Source: Pelagerythrobacter rhizovicinus (lineage in GTDB: Bacteria > Pseudomonadota > Alphaproteobacteria > Sphingomonadales > Sphingomonadaceae). Taken from it: a stretch of 64,000 bases of DNA. Made by a program: the position numbers and the translations under genes. Below are positions 9,250 through 18,260 of the stretch, in pieces (the first letter of the stretch is position 1; each line of letters opens with the position of its first letter). The notes beneath the pieces are model-generated. The model was not told the DNA's origin. It ran no database searches and saw only the letters and a list, made by a program, of their open reading frames with translations. Where the stretch lies: the NCBI RefSeq assembly GCF_004135625.1, contig NZ_SDPV01000001.1, positions 742,501 to 806,500 on the forward strand, in the 5' to 3' direction.

Positions 9250-9675
9250 ATGGAAACTACCTCCGCACCAGCGCAAGAAGGCACATTGCTGTCCGATAGG
9301 CACACCGATGTGACTGCCGATGAGCATTCGCCAATCCGTTGCCAGGCGGTGAACGACATTCTCGCCCGCGTAGGCGACAAGTGGTCGATGCAGGTAGTGA
9401 TGAGCCTCGCCGCCGGGCCCATGCGCTTCAATGAGCTGCGCCGCGCGGTCGATGGCATCTCGCAACGGATGCTGACCCGCACCCTCCGCGCGTTGGAGCG
9501 GGATGGCCTGGTAGACAGGGAGGTGACACCCAGCGTGCCCCCGCGGGTCGACTATTCGCTCACCGCGCTCGGACTTTCACTACGTGAGCCGGTCGCTGCG
9601 CTGGGCGTCTGGGCGATGGAAAACAGGCAGCATATCGATTCGGCGCGGGCCCTGTTCGACGCGATGGAAGAATAG
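9250..9675 (+). CDS. HxlR-family winged-helix transcriptional regulator
   Basis: A 141-residue DNA-binding protein. After a 25-residue N-terminal extension comes a Cys in SPIRCQAVNDILARVGDKW, the usual redox-sensitive position of this family. The winged helix follows (RFNELRRAVDGISQRMLTRTLRALERDGLV) with the wing VPPRVDYSLTALG. Members often sense electrophiles through the N-terminal Cys and control an adjacent reductase. It is divergent from azoR, its likely target. The ATG at 9250 follows AGGGG. The open frame continues far upstream, but the region before 9250 is antisense to azoR. Confidence 0.88.
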   Translation: METTSAPAQEGTLLSDRHTDVTADEHSPIRCQAVNDILARVGDKWSMQVVMSLAAGPMRFNELRRAVDGISQRMLTRTLRALERDGLVDREVTPSVPPRVDYSLTALGLSLREPVAALGVWAMENRQHIDSARALFDAMEE

Positions 9676-9682
9676 GCGGCGT

Positions 9683-10273
9683 TCACGCGCGCATCGTCAA
9701 GGCGAGCCACTCCGCTGCCATGCCGTCGAAGCCGCTACCGGCGTAGCGCTCCGCGGCAATCTCCTTCCAGGAGCCGGCCTGGCTATAGACCGCGCGCAAC
9801 TCGGCCTCGCGAGGGAAGCTGTAGTAGCGACCGAAGCGATCGCGTCCCTCACCGTCCCCGAGCTTGTAGTTGGCGAAATGCCACCCGCCGGGCCGTAGCG
9901 CACGCACGATGCGGCTAAGCGCGTTGCGCAGTTCATCGAGTGACAGGTGAAGCAATGAGGCGTGCGCCCACACTGCGTCGAATGCGTCCTCCGCCTCGAG
10001 TTCCGCGAACATCATGACGCGTACCGACCGGCCGATTCGTTCCTGCGCCTTCGCCGCCATTGCCGCGCTGCCGTCGGTCGGCGCCACGTCGAACCCGCGT
10101 TCGATCATTCGCGCGGCGTCTCGTCCAGCGCCGCAGCCGAGCTCAAGGATGCGCGCGCCCGGCGCCAGGCGATCGAGGAAAGGGTCGAGATGGCGGCTGT
10201 GTGCCTGTGTCGTGCTGGCCGTGTAGCGAGGCGCCTCGCGCTCGTAGAACGCGAGTGTCGCCGGATCGCTCAT
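9683..10273 (-). CDS. Class I SAM-dependent methyltransferase
   Basis: A 196-residue Rossmann-fold methyltransferase. Motif I is [15 protein letters not shown], preceded by [10 protein letters not shown]; motif II acidic residues follow in [13 protein letters not shown], and a [13 protein letters not shown] segment matches the post-motif region of small-molecule methyltransferases of the UbiE/Tam type. The substrate cannot be inferred. The ATG overlaps the stop of rlmN (ATGA), so it is translated with that gene. It is convergent with the HxlR gene, seven bases away. Confidence 0.8.
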   Translation of the reverse strand: MSDPATLAFYEREAPRYTASTTQAHSRHLDPFLDRLAPGARILELGCGAGRDAARMIERGFDVAPTDGSAAMAAKAQERIGRSVRVMMFAELEAEDAFDAVWAHASLLHLSLDELRNALSRIVRALRPGGWHFANYKLGDGEGRDRFGRYYSFPREAELRAVYSQAGSWKEIAAERYAGSGFDGMAAEWLALTMRA

Positions 10274-11511
10274 GCAGAGGCAACGGCCGCGGCAGCTTCG
10301 CGATCGCGTTCGGCCCGACTCTTCTTCTCAGCGGCTGTCTTGAGCTGTCCGCAGGCCGCGTCGATGTCGCGCCCGCGAGGGGTCCGCACGGGAGCGCTGA
10401 TACCGTGCTCGAACACGATTTCCGAGAAGCGCCGCACCCGCTCAGGCGTGGAGCATTCGTACGGTGCACCAGGCCAGGGGTTGAACGGGATCAGGTTGAC
10501 TTTGGCCGGCAGCTTGTACTGCTTGATCAGGCGGACGAGCTCGCGCGCATCCTCGTCGCTGTCGTTCTTGCCCCTGAGCATCACGTATTCGAAGGTGATG
10601 CGCCGCGCGTTCGAGGCTCCGGGGTAAGCCGCGCAGGCGGCAAGCAATTCCTCGATGCCGTACTTCTTGTTGAGCGGGACGATTTCGTCACGAACGTCCT
10701 TGGTGACCGCGTGAAGCGAAACCGCGAGGTTGACGCCGATCTCTTCCCCGCAGCGCTCCATCATCGGCACCACGCCGCTGGTCGAAAGCGTGATCCGCCG
10801 CTTGGACAATGCAAGGCCGTCCCCGTCCATCACCAGGCGGAGCGCGTCGCGCACGTTGTCGAAGTTGTAGAGCGGTTCGCCCATGCCCATCATCACGATG
10901 TTGGTGAGAAGGCGCCCGTCGGCGGTATACTCGGCCTCGTCCGCGTCTTCGCCGACATCCATCCGGCCGCGCGGCCATTCGCCCAGCGCATCGCGTGCGA
11001 GCATGACCTGGCCGACGATCTCGCCCGGCGTAAGATTGCGCACGAGCTTCATCGTGCCGGTGTGGCAGAAGCGGCAGTTGAGGGTGCAGCCGACCTGGCT
11101 CGAAACGCACAGCGTGCCGCGGTCCGCATCGGGGATGAAGACCATCTCGAACTCGTGTCCGTCGGCAGTCCGCAGCAGCCACTTGCGTGTGCCGTCGCTG
11201 GAGTGCTGTGCCTCGACCACGTCGGGCCGCCCGACGACGAAGCGCTCCGCGAGCCAAGGGCGCATGGTCTTCGCGATGTCGGTCATCGCTTCGAAATCCG
11301 TCGCGCCGCGGTGATAGATCCAGTGATACACCTGCTTCGCGCGCAGTTTGGCCTGCTTGGCATCGAGACCGGCGCCGGCGAACAGTTCCGCGATCTGCGT
11401 TCTGGGCAGGCCGATCAGATCGGCGCGGCCATCGGCGCGCGGCGTGATGTCGCGCGCGACGGGTACCGGATCGACGGGTCCGGGAATGGGCATGAGTACG
11501 GTATCGGCCAT
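10270..11511 (-). CDS. rlmN: Dual-specificity RNA methyltransferase RlmN (23S rRNA A2503, tRNA A37)
   Basis: Radical-SAM enzyme that methylates C2 of A2503 in 23S rRNA and often A37 of tRNAs. It has 413 residues. The Fe-S motif CTLNCRFC (CxxxCxxC) follows the RlmN signature [10 protein letters not shown] conserved Cys in the C-terminal tail ([10 protein letters not shown]) matches the methyl-carrying Cys of the mechanism. An N-terminal RNA-binding helical domain is present ([13 protein letters not shown]). It is followed, with a 4-base overlap, by a small methyltransferase gene and is divergent from the outer-membrane protein gene. Confidence 0.96.
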   Translation of the reverse strand: MADTVLMPIPGPVDPVPVARDITPRADGRADLIGLPRTQIAELFAGAGLDAKQAKLRAKQVYHWIYHRGATDFEAMTDIAKTMRPWLAERFVVGRPDVVEAQHSSDGTRKWLLRTADGHEFEMVFIPDADRGTLCVSSQVGCTLNCRFCHTGTMKLVRNLTPGEIVGQVMLARDALGEWPRGRMDVGEDADEAEYTADGRLLTNIVMMGMGEPLYNFDNVRDALRLVMDGDGLALSKRRITLSTSGVVPMMERCGEEIGVNLAVSLHAVTKDVRDEIVPLNKKYGIEELLAACAAYPGASNARRITFEYVMLRGKNDSDEDARELVRLIKQYKLPAKVNLIPFNPWPGAPYECSTPERVRRFSEIVFEHGISAPVRTPRGRDIDAACGQLKTAAEKKSRAERDREAAAAVASA

Positions 11512-11674
11512 GGCGGGGGCGCATATAGGGAGGCGCGCGCCTCAAGGCAAAGGCTGTCACTGTTTCGGGCGCGGAGGCCTGCCGAAATTTGCAGCACTCC
11601 GAGGGTGGGGAGACCGTTTGGCGCTTTGTCGACGAAATTCCCCGGCTCGTCGCTGAATATGTGGCTGAGAAACC

Positions 11675-11692
11675 ACACAAATGTTGTTGTGT
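11675..11692. repeat. Short inverted repeat upstream of the outer-membrane protein gene
   Basis: ACACAA and TTGTGT face each other across six bases, about 90 bases before the beta-barrel gene at 11784. It lies in the 272-base rlmN/omp divergent gap, which contains no other recognisable element. It may be a leader hairpin or a regulator site; nothing more can be said. Confidence 0.3.
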
Positions 11693-11783
11693 CAGGTTCA
11701 TGAAACCGGTTCGTGGTGGCCGCCGTTGGGGTGGTCCAGGCGGGCGGCTGAAGAGCCAAGCGCCGGACAACCACGGAGTAGTT

Positions 11784-12455
11784 ATGAAAAAGACGATAGC
11801 ACTCATCGCCACCGGGTCCTTGGTGGCCCTAGCCACACCCGCGATGGCGCAATCGACCGAGGATTCGCCGTTCCATGGCCCGCGTGCCGGCGTTCTGGTC
11901 GGATATGACCAGACCGGTGCCGGAAGCAGCGTGGACGACGACGCCAACGAGGACAACAACGACCAGTCGATCGAAGGCGTGGGCTATGGTGTGGAAGTCG
12001 GTTACGACCTCGACACCGGCGGCGCGGTGGTCGGCATCGAAGGCGAGTACATGGACTCGACCGCCGATACCGAATTCGAAGACGGCGATTTCGAAGGCTT
12101 CGGCCTCGGCAGCCTGGAGGCGAACCGCGACCTCTATGTCGGCCTGCGTGCCGGCGTGAAGGCCACGCCCAACACGCTGGTCTATGCCAAGGGCGGTTAT
12201 ACCAACGCGAAGTTCGACGTTCTTTCGAGCGACGGCACGACCGAGTTCAGCAACGACATCGACACCGACGGCTACCGCATCGGCGGCGGCGTGGAATACG
12301 CCATGGGCAACGGCGTGTACCTGAAGGGCGAGTATCGTTACTCGAACTATTCGGAAGCCGAGATCGACATGGAAGATTCGCTGCCCGACAGCGAACGTTT
12401 CGACGTTGACCTCGATCGTCACCAGGTCATGGCGTCGGTCGGCTACCGCTTCTGA
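11784..12455 (+). CDS. Outer-membrane beta-barrel protein (OmpA/porin-like barrel)
   Basis: A 223-residue outer-membrane protein. The signal peptide MKKTIALIATGSLVALATP ends in AMAQ. The rest alternates polar and hydrophobic residues in beta-strand fashion (AGVLVGYDQT, YGVEVGYDL, DLYVGLRAG, YAKGGYTNA, VYLKGEYRYSNY) and ends MASVGYRF, with the terminal aromatic residue required for insertion by the BAM machinery. The barrel probably has eight strands. Two acidic loops (VDDDANEDNND and FEDGDFEG) point to cation binding or surface charge. GGAG lies before the ATG, and a strong terminator follows. Confidence 0.88.
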   Translation: MKKTIALIATGSLVALATPAMAQSTEDSPFHGPRAGVLVGYDQTGAGSSVDDDANEDNNDQSIEGVGYGVEVGYDLDTGGAVVGIEGEYMDSTADTEFEDGDFEGFGLGSLEANRDLYVGLRAGVKATPNTLVYAKGGYTNAKFDVLSSDGTTEFSNDIDTDGYRIGGGVEYAMGNGVYLKGEYRYSNYSEAEIDMEDSLPDSERFDVDLDRHQVMASVGYRF

Positions 12456-12483
12456 GCCGCGGCACAGCGCCTATAGAAGAGGG

Positions 12484-12512
12484 AAGGGCGGGGCTTCGGC
12501 TCCGCCCTTTTC
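12484..12512 (+). terminator. Rho-independent terminator of the outer-membrane protein gene
   Basis: A nine-pair stem GGGCGGGGC (12486-12494) and GCTCCGCCC (12499-12507) with one G-U pair closes over a stable TTCG loop. Two further A-T pairs extend it and TTTT follows. It lies 30 bases beyond the stop codon at 12455 and just before the end of the oppositely read oxygenase gene. Confidence 0.9.
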
Positions 12513-12515
12513 ATA

Positions 12516-13232
12516 TCAGCCGCGGCGGATCCATCCGGTGATCGAATAGCGGGGCGCCGGCGCGAACGGTGCGACGATGGACACGCTGTGTGACTGGGGA
12601 ACGCGGAAGAGGTTGAGGACATTGAAACCCGGAACCATCGCCCCGGTCACCTCCCCCGTGGCATCATGGAACTGCAGCAGTCCGCCCCATTCTGGCCGCC
12701 ATTCTGGACTCAGGTTGAGAACGTAGGCGGCGACCCTGTTCTTGCCTTCGACATCGTCGTCGTGACGTGTCAGGAAATGCCCCGGCAGATAACGCGTAGC
12801 CTGACCGTCGACCAACGCGACGTCGGGGTCGCCCGTCAGTTCCCGCCACACCGCCAGCACCGGCGCGCTGTTCATCGCCTCCAGCAGGCGATCGATGGGG
12901 AATCCGCGTTCCGAGCGTTCCGATGATTGCTCCGAGACTCGCACGGTCTCGTAGACGTACTGAAAGCCCTTCCGGGCCCCTTGATGGATCGCTTGTTCGA
13001 GCTTGCCCGCCTGTTCGAGGGTAAGCACCTCGATCGATTCCGGGCCGAGGTCCCAGGTTCGCTCGCCCTGGTTGAAGGTCCTCCACCAGGGGGCGTCCTG
13101 CAGGAAGGTGTGCAGCGCCTCCGCCGCCTCGCGCTGGAGGAAGCCCGGTATTCGGATGCGGCCGTCCCTGGCGAACGCCTGCGTCGCGTCAGCGATCTGA
13201 TTGGGCGAGGAAGCGGGATGAAAATCGGTCAT
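12516..13232 (-). CDS. 2-oxoglutarate/Fe(II)-dependent oxygenase
   Basis: A 238-residue dioxygenase of the prolyl-4-hydroxylase-like type with a jelly-roll fold. Iron ligands are visible as the H-x-D pair in LTRHDDDVEG and the distal His in PQSHSVSIV; the 2-oxoglutarate-binding Arg is in PRYSITGWIRR. The family includes protein and small-molecule hydroxylases, so the substrate is open. The ATG at 13232 overlaps the stop of the preceding IalB-like gene by four bases, so the two are co-translated. The open frame continues upstream inside that gene, but residues before this Met do not fit the family. Confidence 0.82.
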   Translation of the reverse strand: MTDFHPASSPNQIADATQAFARDGRIRIPGFLQREAAEALHTFLQDAPWWRTFNQGERTWDLGPESIEVLTLEQAGKLEQAIHQGARKGFQYVYETVRVSEQSSERSERGFPIDRLLEAMNSAPVLAVWRELTGDPDVALVDGQATRYLPGHFLTRHDDDVEGKNRVAAYVLNLSPEWRPEWGGLLQFHDATGEVTGAMVPGFNVLNLFRVPQSHSVSIVAPFAPAPRYSITGWIRRG

Positions 13233-13774
13233 GAGGTCACTCGCGCGCAGCCGACGGTGGCCGCGTCGATCGCGGTGGCCGCGCCGGTGAGGTCGTATCG
13301 ATCGGAGAAGCGCCGGCCGCGCGAATCGCGTGCGGTGACGGTCATCCGCCCGGCCGCGCGCATCGCGGCCACGATGGCCGCGTCCATCGCCCTGTCGCGG
13401 GCCCAGGCATCGCCGCCGCCGCCGGTCAGCTCGAAACGCCTTTCGCCGACCGTGAGGGTGATCGCCGCGTCCTCTGCAAGCTTGCGCGAGAGCCGCAAGT
13501 GGACCTGACCGCGCACGTTCCTGTGCGGCCAGGTGCCGACGCTGGCGAAGGCACGGTAATCGCCGTCCCGGTCGCTCTCGAAGGGCTGAGCTATCGCATA
13601 GCAGCGCGGCACGCCCGGATCGCGGAAGGCGCCCCAGTTCGAGAATACGCCAAGGCTGTCGCGTGCGGAAAGCGGTGTGGCGAGGGCAAGGGCCGCTATT
13701 GCCGCAAAACAGAGACGTCGTCCCTGTGCAGGCACGATTCCGGTGAACGGCCGAGGCCGGCGCTGCGCGATCAT
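13229..13774 (-). CDS. Secreted IalB-like (invasion-associated locus B family) protein
   Basis: A 181-residue protein with an N-terminal signal region (after a charged start, CFAAIAALALATPLSA). The mature part matches the IalB layout: an early WGAFRD segment, a Cys in PRCYAIAQP, a beta-rich middle, an AWARDRAMDAAIVAAMRAA helix, and a closing YDLTGAATAIDAATVGCA with a second Cys, which probably pairs with the first. IalB proteins are periplasmic and of unknown biochemical role. The ATG at 13774 is chosen because an earlier Met would overlap greB; it has no strong ribosome-binding site. Confidence 0.6.
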   Translation of the reverse strand: MIAQRRPRPFTGIVPAQGRRLCFAAIAALALATPLSARDSLGVFSNWGAFRDPGVPRCYAIAQPFESDRDGDYRAFASVGTWPHRNVRGQVHLRLSRKLAEDAAITLTVGERRFELTGGGGDAWARDRAMDAAIVAAMRAAGRMTVTARDSRGRRFSDRYDLTGAATAIDAATVGCARVTS

Positions 13775-13821
13775 CAGCAGGAGCTCTGCCGACGAGGGGT
13801 GGTGCGCTCCACGCACACCAT

Positions 13822-14334
13822 CTAGCCCCCCGCCGTCGCAGGGGCGGCGGGCGCGGGATAGGTGATCGCGACGATCTCCCACTCCTTCTCTCCGCCGGGC
13901 AGGGGCACGGTGCGCAGGTCGCCAACCGCTGCGCCCCGCAGGGCGCGTGCGAGCGGGCTCGACCAGCCGATACGACCGGTACCAGCGTCCTGCTCGTCGT
14001 CGCCGACGAGGGTGACGACTTTCCGCGCGTCGTCCTCGTCCGCGAGGGTCACCGTCGCACCGAAGAACGCGCGGCTCCGGTCGGGCTGATCCGCCGGATC
14101 GACGACCCGCGCGGCCTTCATCCGCCGGGCAAGGTGCGCCAGTTCACGGTCGATCTCGCGCATGCGCTTGCGCCCGTAGAGATAATCGCCGTTCTCGCTC
14201 CGGTCGCCGTTGCCGGCCGCCCAGCTCACGATCTCGACGATCTCCGGCCGTTCGGTGCCGAGCAGATGATCGTACCGCGCCTTGAGCGCGGCGAGGCCTG
14301 CCGGGGTGATCGGGTTGGTCGGGGCGTTGCTCAC
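13822..14334 (-). CDS. greB: Transcription elongation factor GreB
   Basis: Rescues backtracked RNA polymerase by stimulating cleavage of the nascent transcript. The 170 residues show the coiled-coil tip with the acidic motif GDRSENGDYLYGRKRMREID, which marks GreB rather than GreA, followed by the C-terminal FKBP-like domain (GWSSPLARALRGAAVGD). It starts with GTG, supported by AAGGG six bases upstream. It is followed after 47 bases by the IalB-like gene. Confidence 0.93.
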   Translation of the reverse strand: MSNAPTNPITPAGLAALKARYDHLLGTERPEIVEIVSWAAGNGDRSENGDYLYGRKRMREIDRELAHLARRMKAARVVDPADQPDRSRAFFGATVTLADEDDARKVVTLVGDDEQDAGTGRIGWSSPLARALRGAAVGDLRTVPLPGGEKEWEIVAITYPAPAAPATAGG

Positions 14335-14360
14335 CGGACGCCCTTAACAAGATTCCCCGC

Positions 14361-14376
14361 CCCGGCAAAAGCCGGG
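14361..14376. repeat. GC-rich hairpin between the lytic transglycosylase gene and greB
   Basis: CCCGGC and GCCGGG face each other across AAAA, with GATCAC to the right. There is no T-run on either strand. It resembles the short 'cccggc-ttttgccggg' intergenic element that recurs in sphingomonad genomes; that resemblance is from memory. It may also help end transcription of the transglycosylase gene. Confidence 0.45.
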
Positions 14377-14402
14377 ATCACGGAAGTGAGGCTTGGCGCG
14401 TT

Positions 14403-16376
14403 TCAGCCGGGGGTGGACTTGCCGAGGAATTGACTGATCCCCTTGGGCTGCCCGTAGCGGACCCGGTCAGGGTACATCGTCTCGTAGACGACCGCATTCT
14501 CGAGCACGCGCTGAACGTAGTTCTTGGTCTCGAAGTACGGGATCTCCTCGATCCAGCGCAGCCAGTCGACCGCTCCGGTGCGCGGATCGCCGTTCTGGCG
14601 CAGCCATTTGTTCACGTTACCGGGACCCGCATTGTAAGCCGCGACGGCGAGCGGATAGCTGCCGCCGTAGTTGTCCATCATGCGTGCGAAGTAGGCGTTG
14701 CCGAGCCGCACATTGTAGTGCGGATCGCTGGTGAGATTGCCGTAGTTGTAGCTCATGCCGAGCTTGCCGGCCTGTTCGCGCGCGGTCCCCGGCATCAACT
14801 GCATCAGCCCGCGGGCGCCGGCGTGGCTGACGCGGTCCTGGTCGAATTCGCTTTCCTGCCGCGCAATGGCGTGGACGATCGTGAAGTCGGTCCCCGTCGG
14901 TTGGGAGACGGTGGGGAAGCCGATCCGCTCAAACCCGGCGATGTTCTTCTCCGGCGCAGTGCGCCCGATCACCACCGCGAGCTCGGGCAGGCGCAGCTCT
15001 TGCGCGAGTTCCGCTACGAGCTGCATCTCGGCGGCATCGTCCGCCGATTCGGCGAGAGCGGTGAAGAAATAGCGCTCGGTGCGCCAGTCGCCGCTTCCCC
15101 GCGCGAGTTCGCGCACGGCGAGCGCCAGGGGGTTCGAACGGAACGCAGCGCGCTGCTCGGCCGTCGGCTGCGGTGGTGTGGCTGCGCCGAACGTCGGCTT
15201 GGGGCGCCCGAGCCGCTCAAGAGCCAGCAGACCATAGTAATACTCGGGGTACTGCGCGGCCATTTCCCAATAACGCCGCGCTTCCCCGGCATTCCCCGCG
15301 CGATCCGACGCGAACCCCGCCCAGTAGAAGCCCTTGGAGCGCGTCTGCGGCGTCCGCGCGGCCGCGCCATAGCGGTAGAACAGCGGTGCGGCGGTGTTGC
15401 CCTCGCCGAGGCTCCACAGCGCCTTGGTGCCGCCGAGCCACATGAGCGAGGTGTAGTCATCGCGCAGGCGGTAGCTCATGCCGGAGATGTCGGCGCCCGG
15501 CGCGAAGAGATCGTCGACCTTGGATGCGATCTGCACCGCCGGCCGCGCGCCCGCTCCGCGCGCGATCCGCAGCGCTTCGGTCACGAAATCCTGTGCGTCG
15601 AACGGCAGCCCGGCGAAAGTCGGGCGGTTGGCGAGCAGGTCGATCGCCTGCGGAAGCTGCCCGCTGGAGCGGTAATAGCGCGCCAGCGTGTAGACGTAGC
15701 CGGGGTCCGTCCGGGCGTTCGCAGGGACCGGCAACCCCGCACTGGCCGGATTCTGGCCCTGGATCAGCGACAGGCGTGCCATTGCCGTGTCCCGGTATGC
15801 GGGGGAAACGTTTGCCATATGGCGCGCCGCGGCATCGGCCTTGCCCTGCCACAGCAGCGCAGCCATGCGCGCGTCGTGATCCTCCGGCGTGAAGCGCGAG
15901 CCGAACAGGCCGTGCATGTATGCTTCGGCGGGGGTGCTCATGTCGCCCCCGCGCCACGCTGCGCGTGCCGTCTCGAACGCCTCGGGCCGCTGCAGTCCGG
16001 CAAGCGCCAGTGCATAGCGCGCCCGCGCCGGATTGCTCAGCGGCGGGTTGCGGTCGAAGTAGGCGACGAGTTGCTCGGGCGTGGGTGCGCCGCTTTCCAG
16101 CGCCTTCTCCGCATTGGCGCGGATCAGGTCCATGCGCGGAAATTCGGGGTAGGCGAGGGCGAATCCCGCATAGGATGCGAATCCCATTCGGTCGTTCGAG
16201 GTGAGGAATTTCCACCGCTCGACGGCCTGCCCCATCTGTGATGGTACTGTCGCCACCAGTGAATGGCGCGCGCTTTCGATCGCGTCCTGCTGGGCAACCA
16301 GCGGGACGGAGGCGGTGAGGACGGTGGTTGCGAGAAAGGCGAGACCGTACAAGGGAATCCGTGTCATGCTGGACAT
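14403..16376 (-). CDS. Soluble lytic murein transglycosylase (Slt70-like)
   Basis: Cleaves peptidoglycan between MurNAc and GlcNAc with formation of 1,6-anhydro-MurNAc. The 657 residues comprise a signal peptide (RIPLYGLAFLATTVLTASVP), a long alpha-helical superhelix as in Slt70, and a C-terminal lysozyme-like domain. The catalytic Glu is E508 in ARQESEFD, followed by SHAGARGLMQLMPGTA and AVAAYNAGPGNV, the family's second and third motifs. The start at 16376 has AAGGAG 12 bases upstream; a second Met three codons later is possible. It is divergent from dapA. Confidence 0.93.
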   Translation of the reverse strand: MSSMTRIPLYGLAFLATTVLTASVPLVAQQDAIESARHSLVATVPSQMGQAVERWKFLTSNDRMGFASYAGFALAYPEFPRMDLIRANAEKALESGAPTPEQLVAYFDRNPPLSNPARARYALALAGLQRPEAFETARAAWRGGDMSTPAEAYMHGLFGSRFTPEDHDARMAALLWQGKADAAARHMANVSPAYRDTAMARLSLIQGQNPASAGLPVPANARTDPGYVYTLARYYRSSGQLPQAIDLLANRPTFAGLPFDAQDFVTEALRIARGAGARPAVQIASKVDDLFAPGADISGMSYRLRDDYTSLMWLGGTKALWSLGEGNTAAPLFYRYGAAARTPQTRSKGFYWAGFASDRAGNAGEARRYWEMAAQYPEYYYGLLALERLGRPKPTFGAATPPQPTAEQRAAFRSNPLALAVRELARGSGDWRTERYFFTALAESADDAAEMQLVAELAQELRLPELAVVIGRTAPEKNIAGFERIGFPTVSQPTGTDFTIVHAIARQESEFDQDRVSHAGARGLMQLMPGTAREQAGKLGMSYNYGNLTSDPHYNVRLGNAYFARMMDNYGGSYPLAVAAYNAGPGNVNKWLRQNGDPRTGAVDWLRWIEEIPYFETKNYVQRVLENAVVYETMYPDRVRYGQPKGISQFLGKSTPG

Positions 16377-16468
16377 CGTGGCCCCCGGCTCCTTATCAGG
16401 CGCTGAATGAAGATTTCCATCGCGCGGGATACTGCCTCGCGCCTTGGGCAGGCACAAGGATAGTGGCA

Positions 16469-17350
16469 ATGTTCTCGGGCTCGATTCCGGCTCTGGTGAC
16501 TCCTTTTCGCGACGGATCGTTCGACGAGCCGGCCTTTCGCCGGCTGGTCGACTGGCAAATCGAGAACGGCAGCAAGGCGCTGGTCCCCTGCGGTACAACG
16601 GGGGAAGCCTCGACGCTATCCAACGCCGAGCATCACCGGGTGATCGAGATCTGTATCGAACAAGCCGCCGGCCGTGTGCCGGTGATTGCCGGTTGCGGCA
16701 GCAACGACACGCGCAATGCGTTGCTGCACATGAACTTTTCCAAGAAGGCGGGCGCCTCCGCAGGTCTGTGCGTCGCGCCCTACTACAACCGGCCGGGCCA
16801 GGCCGGGATCATTGCGCACTTCAGCTATCTCGCCGAGCATTCGGACCTGCCGATCGTGCTTTACAACGTGCCGGGTCGCACCGTAACCGATATCGAGCCG
16901 GAGACGGTGTGCGAACTGGCCAAGCGCTATCCTGACCGGATTGTCGGCATCAAGGATGCGAGCGGCGATCTCAGCCGAGTGACCGACCATCGCATGGGGA
17001 TCGGCAAGGATTTCTGCCAGCTATCGGGCGACGACGAGCTGGCGCTGCCTGCCAATGCGGCGGGTTCGGTCGGCTGCATTTCGGTGACCGCCAACGTGGC
17101 CCCGGCGCTTTGTGCCGAATTCCAGCAGGCTTGTGCCGACAACGATCTCGTCCGCGCGCGCGAGCTCAACGACCTGCTCTACCCGCTGCATTACGCGATG
17201 TTCGAGGACGCAAGCCCCGCTCCGGTGAAGTATGCGCTCAGCCGCGTGCACGACTGGATTCTCCCCGGCGTGCGTCTGCCCCTGGTCGAGTGCTCCGAGC
17301 AGGCGAAGCGGGCGGTCGACGAGGCCCTGGAGCACGCTCGGCTCGTCTAG
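16469..17350 (+). CDS. dapA: 4-hydroxy-tetrahydrodipicolinate synthase
   Basis: Condenses pyruvate with aspartate semialdehyde in the lysine/diaminopimelate pathway. The 293-residue TIM barrel shows GTTGEASTL near the N-terminus, the catalytic-triad Tyr in VLYNVPGRT and the Schiff-base Lys in VGIKDASGD. AAGGA lies eight bases before the ATG at 16469. Its product feeds peptidoglycan, which suits the neighbouring lytic transglycosylase, though the two are divergent. Its stop overlaps the end of the lipoprotein gene by four bases. Confidence 0.93.
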   Translation: MFSGSIPALVTPFRDGSFDEPAFRRLVDWQIENGSKALVPCGTTGEASTLSNAEHHRVIEICIEQAAGRVPVIAGCGSNDTRNALLHMNFSKKAGASAGLCVAPYYNRPGQAGIIAHFSYLAEHSDLPIVLYNVPGRTVTDIEPETVCELAKRYPDRIVGIKDASGDLSRVTDHRMGIGKDFCQLSGDDELALPANAAGSVGCISVTANVAPALCAEFQQACADNDLVRARELNDLLYPLHYAMFEDASPAPVKYALSRVHDWILPGVRLPLVECSEQAKRAVDEALEHARLV

Positions 17351-17784
17351 GCAGCCTCGCCGCAATAGACGAGGCCTGTCTGGGGAAGGCTCGAAGCTCC
17401 CTCGACGAGCATCGCCTTGGCCGATTCGGCGAAGCGCAGGATCAGGTCGTCGTCCTCTTCCTCGCCGTCGACCCTGCACGTGGCGTCGATCGCGTAGCCG
17501 CCGGGCGATTTCGTGATGCTTCTGAAATCGCAGACGATGCCCTCGGGGGCGGCCAGCCGATCGCGCGTAAGCGTCCACGCCTCCTTCCGACATTGCTCCA
17601 CGCTTTCGGCCCAGCGGCCGACGTAGCGGAATGTGTCTGTGGCAGGCGGGAGGACATGACCCGGCTCGTCCGCCGGCTCCGCAGGGGCCAATCCACCCGC
17701 TTGCTCCTCCTCCTGCGGAGGGGAGCAGGCGGCAAGCACTGCGGCCATACCCAATATGCCGTGCCGCCATTCAGGCATGGGCAT
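17347..17784 (-). CDS. Putative lipoprotein (145 aa)
   Basis: Begins with a lipoprotein signal, GILGMAAVLAAC, so the mature protein should be lipid-anchored at its Cys. A Pro/Glu-rich spacer (about residues 22-45) separates the anchor from a compact domain with three further cysteines (EQCRKEAW, GIVCDF, DATCRVDG) and a fourth near the end (LVYCGEAA). The family is not recognised. Its start lies inside the end of the copper-storage-like gene (14-base overlap), so the two are co-translated, which suggests a shared metal or redox role. Confidence 0.65.
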   Translation of the reverse strand: MPMPEWRHGILGMAAVLAACSPPQEEEQAGGLAPAEPADEPGHVLPPATDTFRYVGRWAESVEQCRKEAWTLTRDRLAAPEGIVCDFRSITKSPGGYAIDATCRVDGEEEDDDLILRFAESAKAMLVEGASSLPQTGLVYCGEAA

Positions 17785-18169
17785 TCATCGTGTCGAGGGC
17801 CTTGCGGCAGTCGCCGGCGCATTCCCGGCACATCGTCGCGCAGCGACGGCAATGGGGATTATCGTGCTTCTCGCACTCCGCGGCACAGGTTTCGCACACC
17901 TCGATGCATGTCTGCAGGATCGACTTGATCACCGTGACATTCCCCGACGTGCGGCGCGACGCCACCCGATAAGTCGCTTCGCAGATGTCCGAACAATCGC
18001 TGCAAAGGCGGATGCAGCGGTGCATGTCGGCTTCCTCTGCGCTGCAGGCATCGGCGCACGAATTGCAGATGGCTGCGCAGTACATCGCGTGCTTCACTGC
18101 CTCGGCGAGCGGCTCGTTGAAATCCGCACCCACCTGAGGGTGCTCCGAAATCATTTCCTTGATCGACAT
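17771..18169 (-). CDS. Cysteine-rich four-helix-bundle copper-binding protein (Csp-like)
   Basis: A 132-residue protein with 17 cysteines, most in CxxC or CxxxC spacing on helices (MYCAAICNSCADACS, HRCIRLCSDCSDIC, QTCIEVCETCAAEC, HCRRCATMCRECAGDC). This is the pattern of copper-storage proteins, whose inward-facing thiols hold many Cu(I) ions inside a four-helix bundle. No signal peptide is present, so it is the cytosolic type. AAGGAG sits seven bases before the ATG. The lipoprotein gene overlaps its end. No copper regulator or pump is visible nearby. Confidence 0.82.
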   Translation of the reverse strand: MSIKEMISEHPQVGADFNEPLAEAVKHAMYCAAICNSCADACSAEEADMHRCIRLCSDCSDICEATYRVASRRTSGNVTVIKSILQTCIEVCETCAAECEKHDNPHCRRCATMCRECAGDCRKALDTMNAHA

Positions 18170-18260
18170 GACACATCTCCTTCCTGGCTCAGCGAGTGAA
18201 GGTCGGGGATAGTTCCGGACGGGGCTTTCGTGTCGCCGCCGTTCCGTCTATGTTCCCGTG

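Noticed and set aside
11512-11783. Possible riboswitch in the rlmN/omp gap
   Set aside because: The only structure found is a weak 6-pair inverted repeat; no known riboswitch core.
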